From: Burkholderiales bacterium
GTDB taxonomy: Bacteria > Pseudomonadota > Gammaproteobacteria > Burkholderiales > SG8-39
Direction of reading: 5' to 3'
Length of the DNA stretch: 5,359 nt
Assembly (NCBI GenBank): GCA_016649475.1
Contig: JAENXP010000219.1
Location: forward strand, 1-5,359
Under the pieces are notes generated by a model. It searched no databases and was not told where the DNA came from. It saw nothing but the letters and a program-made list of their open reading frames with translations. A program made the position numbers and the translations under genes. Below, one piece after another: positions 1 to 5,359 of the stretch (position 1 is the first letter of the stretch; each line of letters begins with the position of its first letter).

Positions 1-128
1 CCAGAGCGCTTGCCAAGGACGCTGCTGTAGACAAACTCTGGGAACTGCATGGTCGGGAACTTTACGCCGACGGCAGAATGCCGCCCGAACTAGTGCTGCT
101 GCTCAGCTATTCGACCAGGCCAAAGTAG
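1..128 (+). CDS. Possible 3' end of an unrecognised gene (partial)
   Basis: An open frame enters from the left edge (first full codon at 3) and ends at TAG 126-128, giving 41 residues. It starts RALAKDAAVDKLWELHGREL and ends in a hydrophobic stretch, ELVLLLSYS, followed by TRPK. The composition is protein-like, with alternating charged and hydrophobic residues and no runs of R, A or P such as out-of-frame readings here produce. Third positions are less GC-biased than in the neighbouring genes (AGA, CTT, GCT, GTA, AAA, GGT). That could mean a gene of different origin, or simply non-coding sequence. I do not recognise the family. It would converge on the minus-strand hydroxylase, with 109 bp between the two stop codons. 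Nothing upstream is visible, so coding status is a weak inference. Confidence 0.3.
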   Translation, partial: RALAKDAAVDKLWELHGRELYADGRMPPELVLLLSYSTRPK

Positions 129-237
129 AACGCAGACCTTAATCGGTGTAGCGATTTTAGGCCGTCAGCGCTACTTCTCGGCCTTAACCCATGCTCGGCC
201 CCGCGCTCACGGTCCACGGCCTTCTTCAGCGCCTGGT

Positions 238-1413
238 CTAGACGCCGTCGTAGAGCCAGGCCATGCCGTTGTAGGCCTGCTCCGCTGTGCGCCCCGCGAG
301 CATCTGCCGGCGCAGGTCGCGCACGGCATCGGTGGCGTGATAGACGTCGCCATACATGCGCGCAGTCAGTTGCACGCGCGTGGTGCGCAGATAGCGCTCG
401 CGCTGATAGGCGAGGAAAGCGCCGTGGTAATCGCCCTTTGCTGCGGCCAGGCTGCGCGCCAGCACCACCGCATCCTCGATCGCCATGCACCCGCCCTGCG
501 CCAGGTATTGCAGCATCGGGTGGGCTGCGTCGCCCAGCAGGGTGACGCGTCCCTCGGTCCAGCGGCTGACGGGCTCGCGGTCGCACAGCACCCACATCTT
601 CCACTCGTTCGCCATCGACAGGAACTCGCGCACCTTGGGATGCTGCCCGGCAAAGCGCTCGCGCAATTCCGAGGGGTCGCCGTAGGTGTCCCAGCCCTCC
701 TCGTAACGGCTGCTGTGGAACACGACCACCAGGTTGTAGACTTCGCCGCGATGCAGCGGATAGTGCACCAGGTGCGTCTTCGGTCCCGCCCAGAGCACCA
801 CATTGTTTTCGCGCAGATGCTCCGGCACTTTCGCCAGCGGGATTACGCCGCGGTAGGCGATGTGACCGGAGACGCGCGGCTTGCCGTCGCCGACCAGCTG
901 GTTGCGCACCGCCGACCACAGACCGTCGGCGCCTATCAGGGCGGCGCCCTCGACGGACTTGCCCTCTTCACTATGGACTACCACGCGATCGCCGCGATCC
1001 TCGTATGACGCAACTTTGCAGTTCGTCGTCAGCGTCGCCAGCGGCGTGCGCTTCACCGCATCGATCAGCACCTTGTGCAGATCCCCGCGATGGATCACCG
1101 CGTAGGGATAGCCGAAGTGCTTGCGCAAGGGCTCGCCGGTGGGAATGCGCGTGACTTCCGAACCGTCGAGCGCGTCGCGCATGATCAGATTGTCCGGAAA
1201 CACCGCCCAATGCGACATCTCCGCGCCCACGCCGAGGATCTCGAACATGCGGAACACGTTCGGCCCGAGCTGGATGCCGGCGCCGACCTCGTGAAAATCG
1301 GCGGCGCGCTCTAGCACCTGGACCGCAAAACCCTGTTGCGTGAGCGCCAATGCAGCGGCGAAGCCGCCGATGCCGCCGCCGGCGATGAGTATCGGCAATT
1401 CCGCTTTCGCCAT
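238..1413 (-). CDS. FAD-dependent aromatic hydroxylase, 3-hydroxybenzoate 6-monooxygenase-like
   Basis: This 391-residue protein is a single-component class A flavoprotein monooxygenase (the p-hydroxybenzoate hydroxylase/UbiH fold). The family uses NAD(P)H and O2 to hydroxylate aromatic acids in the cytoplasm. Visible motifs are the N-terminal dinucleotide-binding GGGIGG (12-17) with the ribose-binding E35, the GADG motif (161-164) and the second FAD motif GDAAHP (294-299). Stretches such as WAGPKTHLVHYPL, the WVLCDREP segment and MLQYLAQGGCMAIEDAV are very close to 3-hydroxybenzoate 6-hydroxylases (NagX/XlnD/MhbM), which make gentisate. H214, Y218 and Q302 have the spacing of the active-site His, Tyr and Gln described for the Rhodococcus enzyme, as I recall it. 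The start ATG at 1413 is chosen because a strong AGGAGGT lies 7 nt upstream. An in-frame ATG at 1458 would add 15 residues across the promoter region and has no such site. No gentisate dioxygenase is present, so the substrate could instead be salicylate, 6-hydroxynicotinate or another aromatic acid. Confidence 0.88.
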   Translation of the reverse strand: MAKAELPILIAGGGIGGFAAALALTQQGFAVQVLERAADFHEVGAGIQLGPNVFRMFEILGVGAEMSHWAVFPDNLIMRDALDGSEVTRIPTGEPLRKHFGYPYAVIHRGDLHKVLIDAVKRTPLATLTTNCKVASYEDRGDRVVVHSEEGKSVEGAALIGADGLWSAVRNQLVGDGKPRVSGHIAYRGVIPLAKVPEHLRENNVVLWAGPKTHLVHYPLHRGEVYNLVVVFHSSRYEEGWDTYGDPSELRERFAGQHPKVREFLSMANEWKMWVLCDREPVSRWTEGRVTLLGDAAHPMLQYLAQGGCMAIEDAVVLARSLAAAKGDYHGAFLAYQRERYLRTTRVQLTARMYGDVYHATDAVRDLRRQMLAGRTAEQAYNGMAWLYDGV

Positions 1414-1420
1414 GCTTTCC

Positions 1421-1427
1421 ACCTCCT
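1421..1427 (-). promoter_or_regulatory. Strong Shine-Dalgarno site of the hydroxylase gene
   Basis: On the minus strand the sequence reads AAAGGAGGTGGAAAGC followed by ATG at 1413. AGGAGGT is a full match to the anti-Shine-Dalgarno sequence, with 7 nt before the start codon. It decides the start at 1413 over the longer in-frame possibility at 1458. Confidence 0.85.
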
Positions 1428-1435
1428 TTGTTGCA

Positions 1436-1449
1436 GCGATTATAATCGC
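1436..1449. promoter_or_regulatory. Symmetric divergent promoter: palindrome with TATAAT on both strands
   Basis: The 14-bp sequence GCGATTATAATCGC is a perfect palindrome. It is the most AT-rich spot of the 77-bp intergenic region between two divergent genes. It holds a consensus -10 hexamer TATAAT on the plus strand (1441-1446) and another on the minus strand (1444 down to 1439), overlapping by four bases. If used, these would start transcripts near 1453 (plus) and 1432 (minus). The leaders would be about 38 nt for the oxidoreductase operon and about 19 nt for the hydroxylase, both containing the respective ribosome binding sites. The -35 regions are poor: TCCACC at 1418-1423 for the plus strand, and no clear match for the minus strand. 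An activator, or the palindrome acting as an operator, is therefore possible. The promoter role is inferred from sequence and position. Confidence 0.6.
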
Positions 1450-1451
1450 CC

Positions 1452-1474
1452 CGCGCACTCCACCCTAATGCGCG
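1452..1474. repeat. Short inverted repeat in the leader of the oxidoreductase operon
   Basis: CGCGCA (1452-1457) and TGCGCG (1469-1474) form a 6-bp inverted repeat with an 11-nt spacer. It lies just downstream of the plus-strand -10 hexamer and upstream of the ribosome binding site. It could be an operator or a small hairpin at the 5' end of the mRNA. With only 6 bp of GC-rich stem in a GC-rich region it may also be chance. Confidence 0.25.
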
Positions 1475-1490
1475 CCCGAAGGGAATATGC

Positions 1491-2843
1491 ATGCCTATTA
1501 CGCCGGAACGATTCCTCGAAGAGCCCGCGCGGCGCACGCCGCTGCTGGATGAAGTCGAGGTGCTGGTGCTCGGCGGCGGACCGGCCGGCATCGCGGCAGC
1601 CGCCAGCGCCGCCAGCGCCGGCGCGAGCACCCTGCTGATCGAGCGCTACGGCTTTCTCGGCGGCATGGGCACCGCGGCCGGGGTAACAAATTTTTGCGGC
1701 CTGTACGCCAATGTGCACGGAGACATCCGCCGCGTGGTGCACGGCATCGCCGACGATCTGCTCGAGCGCATCGACGCGCTGGGCGGGCTCAGCGCACCGC
1801 ATCTCATCTTCGGCAAGACGCGCGCGCAGGCCTACGACATGTCGGCTTACAAGTGCGCGGCGGACGATCTGCTGCTGGCTGCCGGCGCGAAGCTGCTGTT
1901 CCATGCCCAGGCGGTGGGCGTGCTGATGAAGCGGGAGAACGAGATAGACGCCCTGCTGATCGAGACGCGCTCGGGCCGCCGGGCGCTGCGCGCGCGCATA
2001 TTCATCGACGCCTCGGGCGACGGCGACCTCGCTGCATTTGCCGGCGCGCCCTGGGAGAAAAGCGCGCAGCTGCTCTACCCGACGCTGATGTTCAAGGTCA
2101 ACAATGTCGATCCGGAGGGCGCAAAGCATGCGGTGGAGGAGATCCCGCGGCTGATGCGGGAGGCCGAAGCCAGCGGCGAATACCGCTTCGCGCGCATGGG
2201 CGCGATCGTGCGTCCGATGAAAAACCCGCGCGAGTGGCGCGCCAATGTCACCCAGATCCGCAATGAGCAAGGTCTGGCGCTGGACGGCACCGACGCGGCG
2301 CAACTCTCCGCCGGCGAAATCGAGGGCCGGCGCCAGGTGCGCGACTACATCCGTTTCCTGCGCGAGCGCGTGCCCGGCTTCGAGGCGAGCCATGTGTCCG
2401 ACATCGCGCCGCAGGTCGGCATACGCGAAACGCGGCGGGTGACGGGCGAGTACCTGCTGTCCGGGGAGGACGTGCTCGAATGCCGCGACTTCGCCGACGG
2501 CATAGGGGTCAACGGCTGGCCGCTGGAGCAGCATGTCGCCGGCGACGTGCGCTGGAGCTGGCCGCCGATACCCGAATCGCGCGGCTACAACCAGCTGCCC
2601 TATCGCATGATCCTGCCGCAGCGCATCGACAATCTGCTGGTCGCCGGCCGCTGCGCGTCGATGACCCAGGCCGGACAGTCGGCGGCGCGGGTAACGGGCG
2701 GCTGCTTCGTCATGGGGCAGGCCGCGGGTACGGCGGCGGCCATGGCGGCGGCGCAAAACCTGAAGCCGCGCGCCGTGGATGTAGAATCGCTGCAGGCACG
2801 ACTCGAAAGCGAAGGCGCCTACCTCGGGCGCAATGCGCACTGA
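1491..2843 (+). CDS. FAD-dependent oxidoreductase, FAD_oxidored (PF12831) type, substrate unknown
   Basis: This 450-residue flavoprotein starts at ATG 1491, with GAAGGGA ending 6 nt upstream. The FAD-binding Rossmann motif GGGPAG is at residues 28-33, followed by the ribose-binding acidic residue E51 in LLIERYGFLGGMGT. A second FAD contact region, FIDASGDGD, lies at 171-179. RETRRVTGEY at 312-321 and the C-terminal flavin-closing segment (GRCASM at 387-392, then GGCFVMGQAAG at 403-413) are hallmarks of the family. Length and motif order are complete, with no sign of decay. There is no signal peptide or membrane segment, so it should be cytoplasmic. It is the first gene of a two-gene operon. 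The next start is 27 nt after its stop and encodes a periplasmic receptor, suggesting that the enzyme acts on the imported compound or a product of it. Family members are mostly uncharacterised dehydrogenases or oxidoreductases. The divergent aromatic hydroxylase hints at an aromatic or related acid, but this is inference. Confidence 0.87.
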   Translation: MPITPERFLEEPARRTPLLDEVEVLVLGGGPAGIAAAASAASAGASTLLIERYGFLGGMGTAAGVTNFCGLYANVHGDIRRVVHGIADDLLERIDALGGLSAPHLIFGKTRAQAYDMSAYKCAADDLLLAAGAKLLFHAQAVGVLMKRENEIDALLIETRSGRRALRARIFIDASGDGDLAAFAGAPWEKSAQLLYPTLMFKVNNVDPEGAKHAVEEIPRLMREAEASGEYRFARMGAIVRPMKNPREWRANVTQIRNEQGLALDGTDAAQLSAGEIEGRRQVRDYIRFLRERVPGFEASHVSDIAPQVGIRETRRVTGEYLLSGEDVLECRDFADGIGVNGWPLEQHVAGDVRWSWPPIPESRGYNQLPYRMILPQRIDNLLVAGRCASMTQAGQSAARVTGGCFVMGQAAGTAAAMAAAQNLKPRAVDVESLQARLESEGAYLGRNAH

Positions 2844-2870
2844 AACCATTCGACACCACACGGAGAAAAC

Positions 2871-3836
2871 ATGAAACAGCTTATGCTCGCCCTAGCCCTC
2901 GCGCTTGCCAGTTCCCTCGGCCTGGCCGCCGAATCCTGGCCGGCAAAACCGGTGCATGTCGTCGTGCCCTTCCCGCCGGGCAGCTCGCCCGATCTCATTG
3001 CGCGCATGCTGACCGAAAAGCTGGCGCAGGTGCTGGGCCAGCCGGTGATCGTCGATAACAAGCCGGGTGCGGGGGGCAATATCGGCACCGGCCAGGTGGC
3101 GAAGGCGGACCCGGACGGCTATACCCTGGCCCTGTCGATTCCCGGACCGCTGGCGGTGAACACCGTGCTCTACAAGAATAAAATGGGATACGACCCATTC
3201 ACCGAACTCGCCCCGATTACACTGGTGGCGCTGAGCCCCAACGTGCTGATTGTCAATCCCGGCCTGGGAGTGAACTCGGTGCAGGAGTTCGTCGACTACG
3301 TCAAGGCGCGACCGGGCAAGCTCAACTACGGTTCGGTCGGCAACGGCAGCGCTTCGCATCTCACCATGGAGCTGCTGAAAATGCAGGCGGGCCTCGATAT
3401 CGTGCACGTGCCCTACCCCGGCAGTCCGCAGGTCATTACCGCCATACTCGGCGACCAGATTCAGGCCGGCTTTATCGTGCCGGGCACGGCGATGCCGCTG
3501 GCGAAATCCGGACGCGTAAAAGCCATAGCCGTAACCAGCAGTGGCAAGAGCGCAGTGCTGCCGGATATGCCGACCGTGGCCGATGCCGGCTTTCCCGGCT
3601 TCGAGTCCAGCGCCTGGCTGGGCATGGTCGCACCGGCAAACACGCCCAAGCCCGTCATCGATCGCCTGAGCCGGGAATTGGTCGCGATCATCCACAGTCC
3701 GGAGATCGGCGAGAAAATGCGCAAAATCTATTTTCAGCCGGTCGGTACCGCCCCCGAGGGTTTGGCCGATCTGATGCGCTCGGAGCGCGACCGCTGGGCC
3801 AAGGTGATCAAGCAGACCGGAGCCGGCGTAGATTAG
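2871..3836 (+). CDS. Bug/TctC-family periplasmic solute-binding protein (tripartite tricarboxylate transporter receptor)
   Basis: This 321-residue protein starts at ATG 2871 with GGAG 5 nt upstream. A Sec signal peptide is visible: K2, a hydrophobic core of about 4-18, and probable cleavage after A19 or A20, before ESWPAKPVHV. There is no lipobox and no cysteine, so it should be soluble in the periplasm. Family hallmarks follow in order: KPVHVVVPFPPG (26-37) with D41, PVIVDNKPGAGGNIG (58-72), DGYTL (82-86), LNYGSVGNGSASHLTMEL (151-168), HVPYPGSP (179-186) and PDMPTVADAGFPGFE (231-245). Bug receptors bind carboxylic acids and deliver them to a TctA/TctB permease, or act in sensing. Neither permease gene is nearby, as is common for the many orphan Bug genes of Burkholderiales. 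It is co-transcribed with the upstream oxidoreductase, so both probably handle the same or related compounds. The ligand cannot be read from the sequence. Two in-frame TAG stops follow each other at 3834-3839. Confidence 0.93.
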   Translation: MKQLMLALALALASSLGLAAESWPAKPVHVVVPFPPGSSPDLIARMLTEKLAQVLGQPVIVDNKPGAGGNIGTGQVAKADPDGYTLALSIPGPLAVNTVLYKNKMGYDPFTELAPITLVALSPNVLIVNPGLGVNSVQEFVDYVKARPGKLNYGSVGNGSASHLTMELLKMQAGLDIVHVPYPGSPQVITAILGDQIQAGFIVPGTAMPLAKSGRVKAIAVTSSGKSAVLPDMPTVADAGFPGFESSAWLGMVAPANTPKPVIDRLSRELVAIIHSPEIGEKMRKIYFQPVGTAPEGLADLMRSERDRWAKVIKQTGAGVD

Positions 3837-3878
3837 TAGACGCGCTGCGCCTGACTTTGCAGCTCATGGCTTCTGAAA

Positions 3879-3910
3879 CCTGCATGCCGCCTGATATGGC
3901 GGCACGCAGG
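3879..3910. terminator. 13-bp hairpin between convergent genes, possible bidirectional terminator
   Basis: CCTGCATGCCGCC (3879-3891) pairs with GGCGGCACGCAGG (3898-3910) around the loop TGATAT. The stem is 13 positions long with a single A-C mismatch. It lies between the stop of the binding-protein gene (3836) and the stop of the convergent minus-strand gene (3933), which is the expected place for a shared terminator. Plus-strand transcripts have no U-tract after the stem. Minus-strand transcripts have only UUUC. An intrinsic terminator in either direction would therefore be weak. It may instead protect mRNA 3' ends or be a dispersed genomic repeat. Confidence 0.5.
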
Positions 3911-3932
3911 CCTGACTATCCAGGCAACTCGC

Positions 3933-5359
3933 CTAGCCCGGCGCCGGCGCTGCTGCCCCGCGATACCACAGGCTGCTCATGGGGCCGAACTCGATCAGCA
4001 CCACGCCGCGGGTGCGCCTGGCGAATTCGCGCTTGAGTATCTTGTAGATGTCCAGGTCGAACAGCGGCCCGCTGCGGACTTCGAGCTTGTCGTAGATCTC
4101 CGCTTCGCTTTTCGCCGTGCCGAGGTAGCACCAGCGCTCGAACAGGTGCACCTCGCTCCTGTCGCCGCAGCACTCGCGCAGCCCGATCGCGCCCTTGTAC
4201 GGCCATTGCGCCAGCCTGAGCGAGTGCAGCGCCTGCATCAGCCGCAGGTTGTGGGCCTTAGTGCTTTCCTTGCCGCAGCAGGCGCCGCGGCAGCGCTTGA
4301 GTTGATGCGCGAAGCAGGGCGCATCCGTAATGCGCGCCGGCTCCAGGCCGAGCAGCGCCGGACACAATTCGTGCTCTTCGCCGATGCCCTTGAGCGCGGC
4401 CAGGGCCGCGCGTTTGCTGCGGAATGTGCCGTACAACTGCTCCAGCCGCAGCACCTCGCCGTCGTCTGCGCTCACCAGCCGCAACGGCGCCCTGCCTTCC
4501 AGCGCGCCGTCCCATTCCCAGGCGTAGAAATTGGCGACGCGGCGCTCGCGCCGGTTGTGCAGCGGCAGCAGTTCCTTGATCAGGCGCGATTCGGCGAGCA
4601 GTGCGCCCAGTTCGCCTGCGGTCTCGATCCACTCGACGCGGCTCACCTGCTGCGTAATGCGCATGTCCTTGGCCAGGCGATGATCGCCGGAGAAATGCGA
4701 GCGCACCCGGGCGTACAGGTCCACGCTCTTGCCTACGTATAGCGGCGCGCCGCGCTCGTCGTAGAACAGATACACCCCGGGCGCCGCGGGGATCGCCTCC
4801 AGCACCTCGGCCGACAATCCGGCCGGCAGGCTGGGCGTGTCGAACTGCGCCTGCAGCGCGGCGCCTATGCGCGCCGCGTCGATTTCGCCGTGGATTTTCT
4901 GCAGAAACTGCCACAACACTTCGGCGTCGCCCAGCGCCCGGTGGCGCGCGCTGCAATGCAAACCGTGGCGCTCGATCAGGCTGTCCAGGTTGTGGCGGCG
5001 GTGTTCCGGATAAAGCTTGCGCGAGAGCTTGGCCGTGCACAGCACGCGCGGGCGGTAGGCGAGGCCCAGGCGCCCGAACTCGTTTTTTAGAAAGCCGTAA
5101 TCGAAGCGCGCATTGTGCGCGATCAGGATTTTGCCCTTCAGCCGTTCGTACAGTGCGGGTCCGAGCTGCGCGAAGGTGGGCGCGTCCTGCACCATTTCGT
5201 TGCTGATGCCGGTGAGCGACTGGATGAATGCAGGAATGCTTTTCTGCGGATTCACCAGCTGGCTCCAGCTGCCCACGCATTCGCCGTTGACCACCTCGAC
5301 CAGGCCGATCTCGGTAATGCGCTCGTGCGTCGCAGTCATGCCGGTGGTCTCGAGGTCGA
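3933..5359 (-). CDS. DEDDh exonuclease (DnaQ-like) fused to Cho-type GIY-YIG endonuclease, 5' end cut by window
   Basis: The frame runs from the right edge to TAG at 3935-3933. Exonuclease motif I, DLETTG (codons 5357-5340), precedes the first in-window ATG at 5339. That ATG is therefore internal and the true start lies outside. Counting from it as residue 1, motif II is HNARFD (75-80, D80) and motif III is HRALGD (H133, D138), so the DEDDh set appears complete. The GIY-YIG nuclease follows: GVYLF (188-192), LYVGKS (200-205), R211 and the metal-binding E250 in LLAESRLIKE. The remainder matches E. coli Cho closely, including ELCPALLGLEP, the cysteine cluster CFAHQLKRCRGACCGKES (342-359), QWPYKGA and FDLDIYKIL. 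Cho incises damaged DNA 3' of a lesion in UvrAB-dependent excision repair, further away than UvrC. The exonuclease domain resembles the proofreading subunit of DNA polymerase III. The pairing suggests incision coupled to 3'-5' trimming, which is inference. The gene converges on the transport operon and looks unrelated to it. Confidence 0.92.
   Translation of the reverse strand, partial: DLETTGMTATHERITEIGLVEVVNGECVGSWSQLVNPQKSIPAFIQSLTGISNEMVQDAPTFAQLGPALYERLKGKILIAHNARFDYGFLKNEFGRLGLAYRPRVLCTAKLSRKLYPEHRRHNLDSLIERHGLHCSARHRALGDAEVLWQFLQKIHGEIDAARIGAALQAQFDTPSLPAGLSAEVLEAIPAAPGVYLFYDERGAPLYVGKSVDLYARVRSHFSGDHRLAKDMRITQQVSRVEWIETAGELGALLAESRLIKELLPLHNRRERRVANFYAWEWDGALEGRAPLRLVSADDGEVLRLEQLYGTFRSKRAALAALKGIGEEHELCPALLGLEPARITDAPCFAHQLKRCRGACCGKESTKAHNLRLMQALHSLRLAQWPYKGAIGLRECCGDRSEVHLFERWCYLGTAKSEAEIYDKLEVRSGPLFDLDIYKILKREFARRTRGVVLIEFGPMSSLWYRGAAAPAPG

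Noticed and set aside
148..174. GTAGCG-N15-CGCTAC inverted repeat after the hydroxylase gene, considered as a terminator
   Set aside because: The stem is only 6 bp with a 15-nt loop, and no T-run follows on either strand.
107..919. Minus-strand frame of 270 residues overlapping the hydroxylase and running past its stop
   Set aside because: It is an arginine- and proline-rich out-of-frame reading of the hydroxylase gene. The tail after the hydroxylase stop shows no recognisable continuation, so it does not suggest a frameshifted C-terminus.
337..1008. Plus-strand frame of 223 residues inside the hydroxylase gene
   Set aside because: It is antisense to a well-supported gene, has no ribosome binding site and has shadow-like composition.
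1414..1458. Earlier in-frame start for the hydroxylase at 1458
   Set aside because: It adds MRGAIIIAATKEVES, has no ribosome binding site, and its codons cover the palindromic -10 region. The start at 1413 has a near-perfect AGGAGGT and matches the family N-terminus.
1599..1616. Tandem 9-bp repeat GCCGCCAGC x2
   Set aside because: It encodes the alanine-serine rich helix after the FAD-binding loop (AASAAS) and needs no other explanation in a GC-rich gene.
1440..2861. Long open frame (473 residues) on the minus strand opposite the FAD oxidoreductase
   Set aside because: It is the mirror of a GC-rich gene, which has few stops in this register. Its product is full of A, R, H and Q, shows no family motif, and lies opposite a protein with clear FAD motifs.
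4258..5280. Minus-strand frame of 340 residues overlapping the exonuclease-Cho gene
   Set aside because: It is a one-base-shifted reading of the fusion gene, rich in R, A and Q, without motifs.

Overview
The window is GC-rich and densely coding. It looks like a chromosomal segment of a proteobacterium, most likely a betaproteobacterium (Burkholderiales or a relative). This rests on the GC-rich codon use, on a periplasmic receptor of the Bug/TctC type (a family greatly expanded in Burkholderiales), and on an exonuclease-Cho repair fusion of a kind known in proteobacteria. No marker gene fixes the genus, so the taxonomy is inference.

Layout from left to right. Positions 1-128 hold the possible 3' end of an unrecognised plus-strand gene. 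It is less GC-biased at third codon positions than its neighbours. Positions 129-237 hold no gene. At 238-1413 on the minus strand is a flavoprotein aromatic hydroxylase that closely resembles 3-hydroxybenzoate 6-monooxygenases. Across a 77-bp divergent intergenic region lies a two-gene plus-strand operon. Its first gene (1491-2843) is an FAD-dependent oxidoreductase of the FAD_oxidored (PF12831) type with unknown substrate. Its second gene (2871-3836) is a secreted Bug/TctC-type solute-binding protein. A 13-bp hairpin sits between this operon and a convergent minus-strand gene (3933 to beyond the right edge). That gene encodes a DEDDh 3'-5' exonuclease domain fused to a Cho-like (UvrC-family GIY-YIG) endonuclease. 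Its start lies outside the window.

How the genes may work together. The hydroxylase, the oxidoreductase and the binding protein look like part of a small-molecule (probably aromatic or carboxylic acid) uptake and oxidation module. The two transcription units diverge from one short region. A perfect 14-bp palindrome there carries an overlapping TATAAT on each strand, which suggests a symmetric, bidirectional promoter. No ring-cleavage dioxygenase, membrane permease (TctA/TctB) or regulator is visible, so the pathway cannot be named. The repair fusion is probably functionally unrelated.

No CRISPR array, tRNA, rRNA, insertion sequence or phage gene was seen. The gene families are recognisable. 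The points most worth checking are the symmetric promoter, the uncharacterised oxidoreductase-receptor pair and the DNA-repair fusion.
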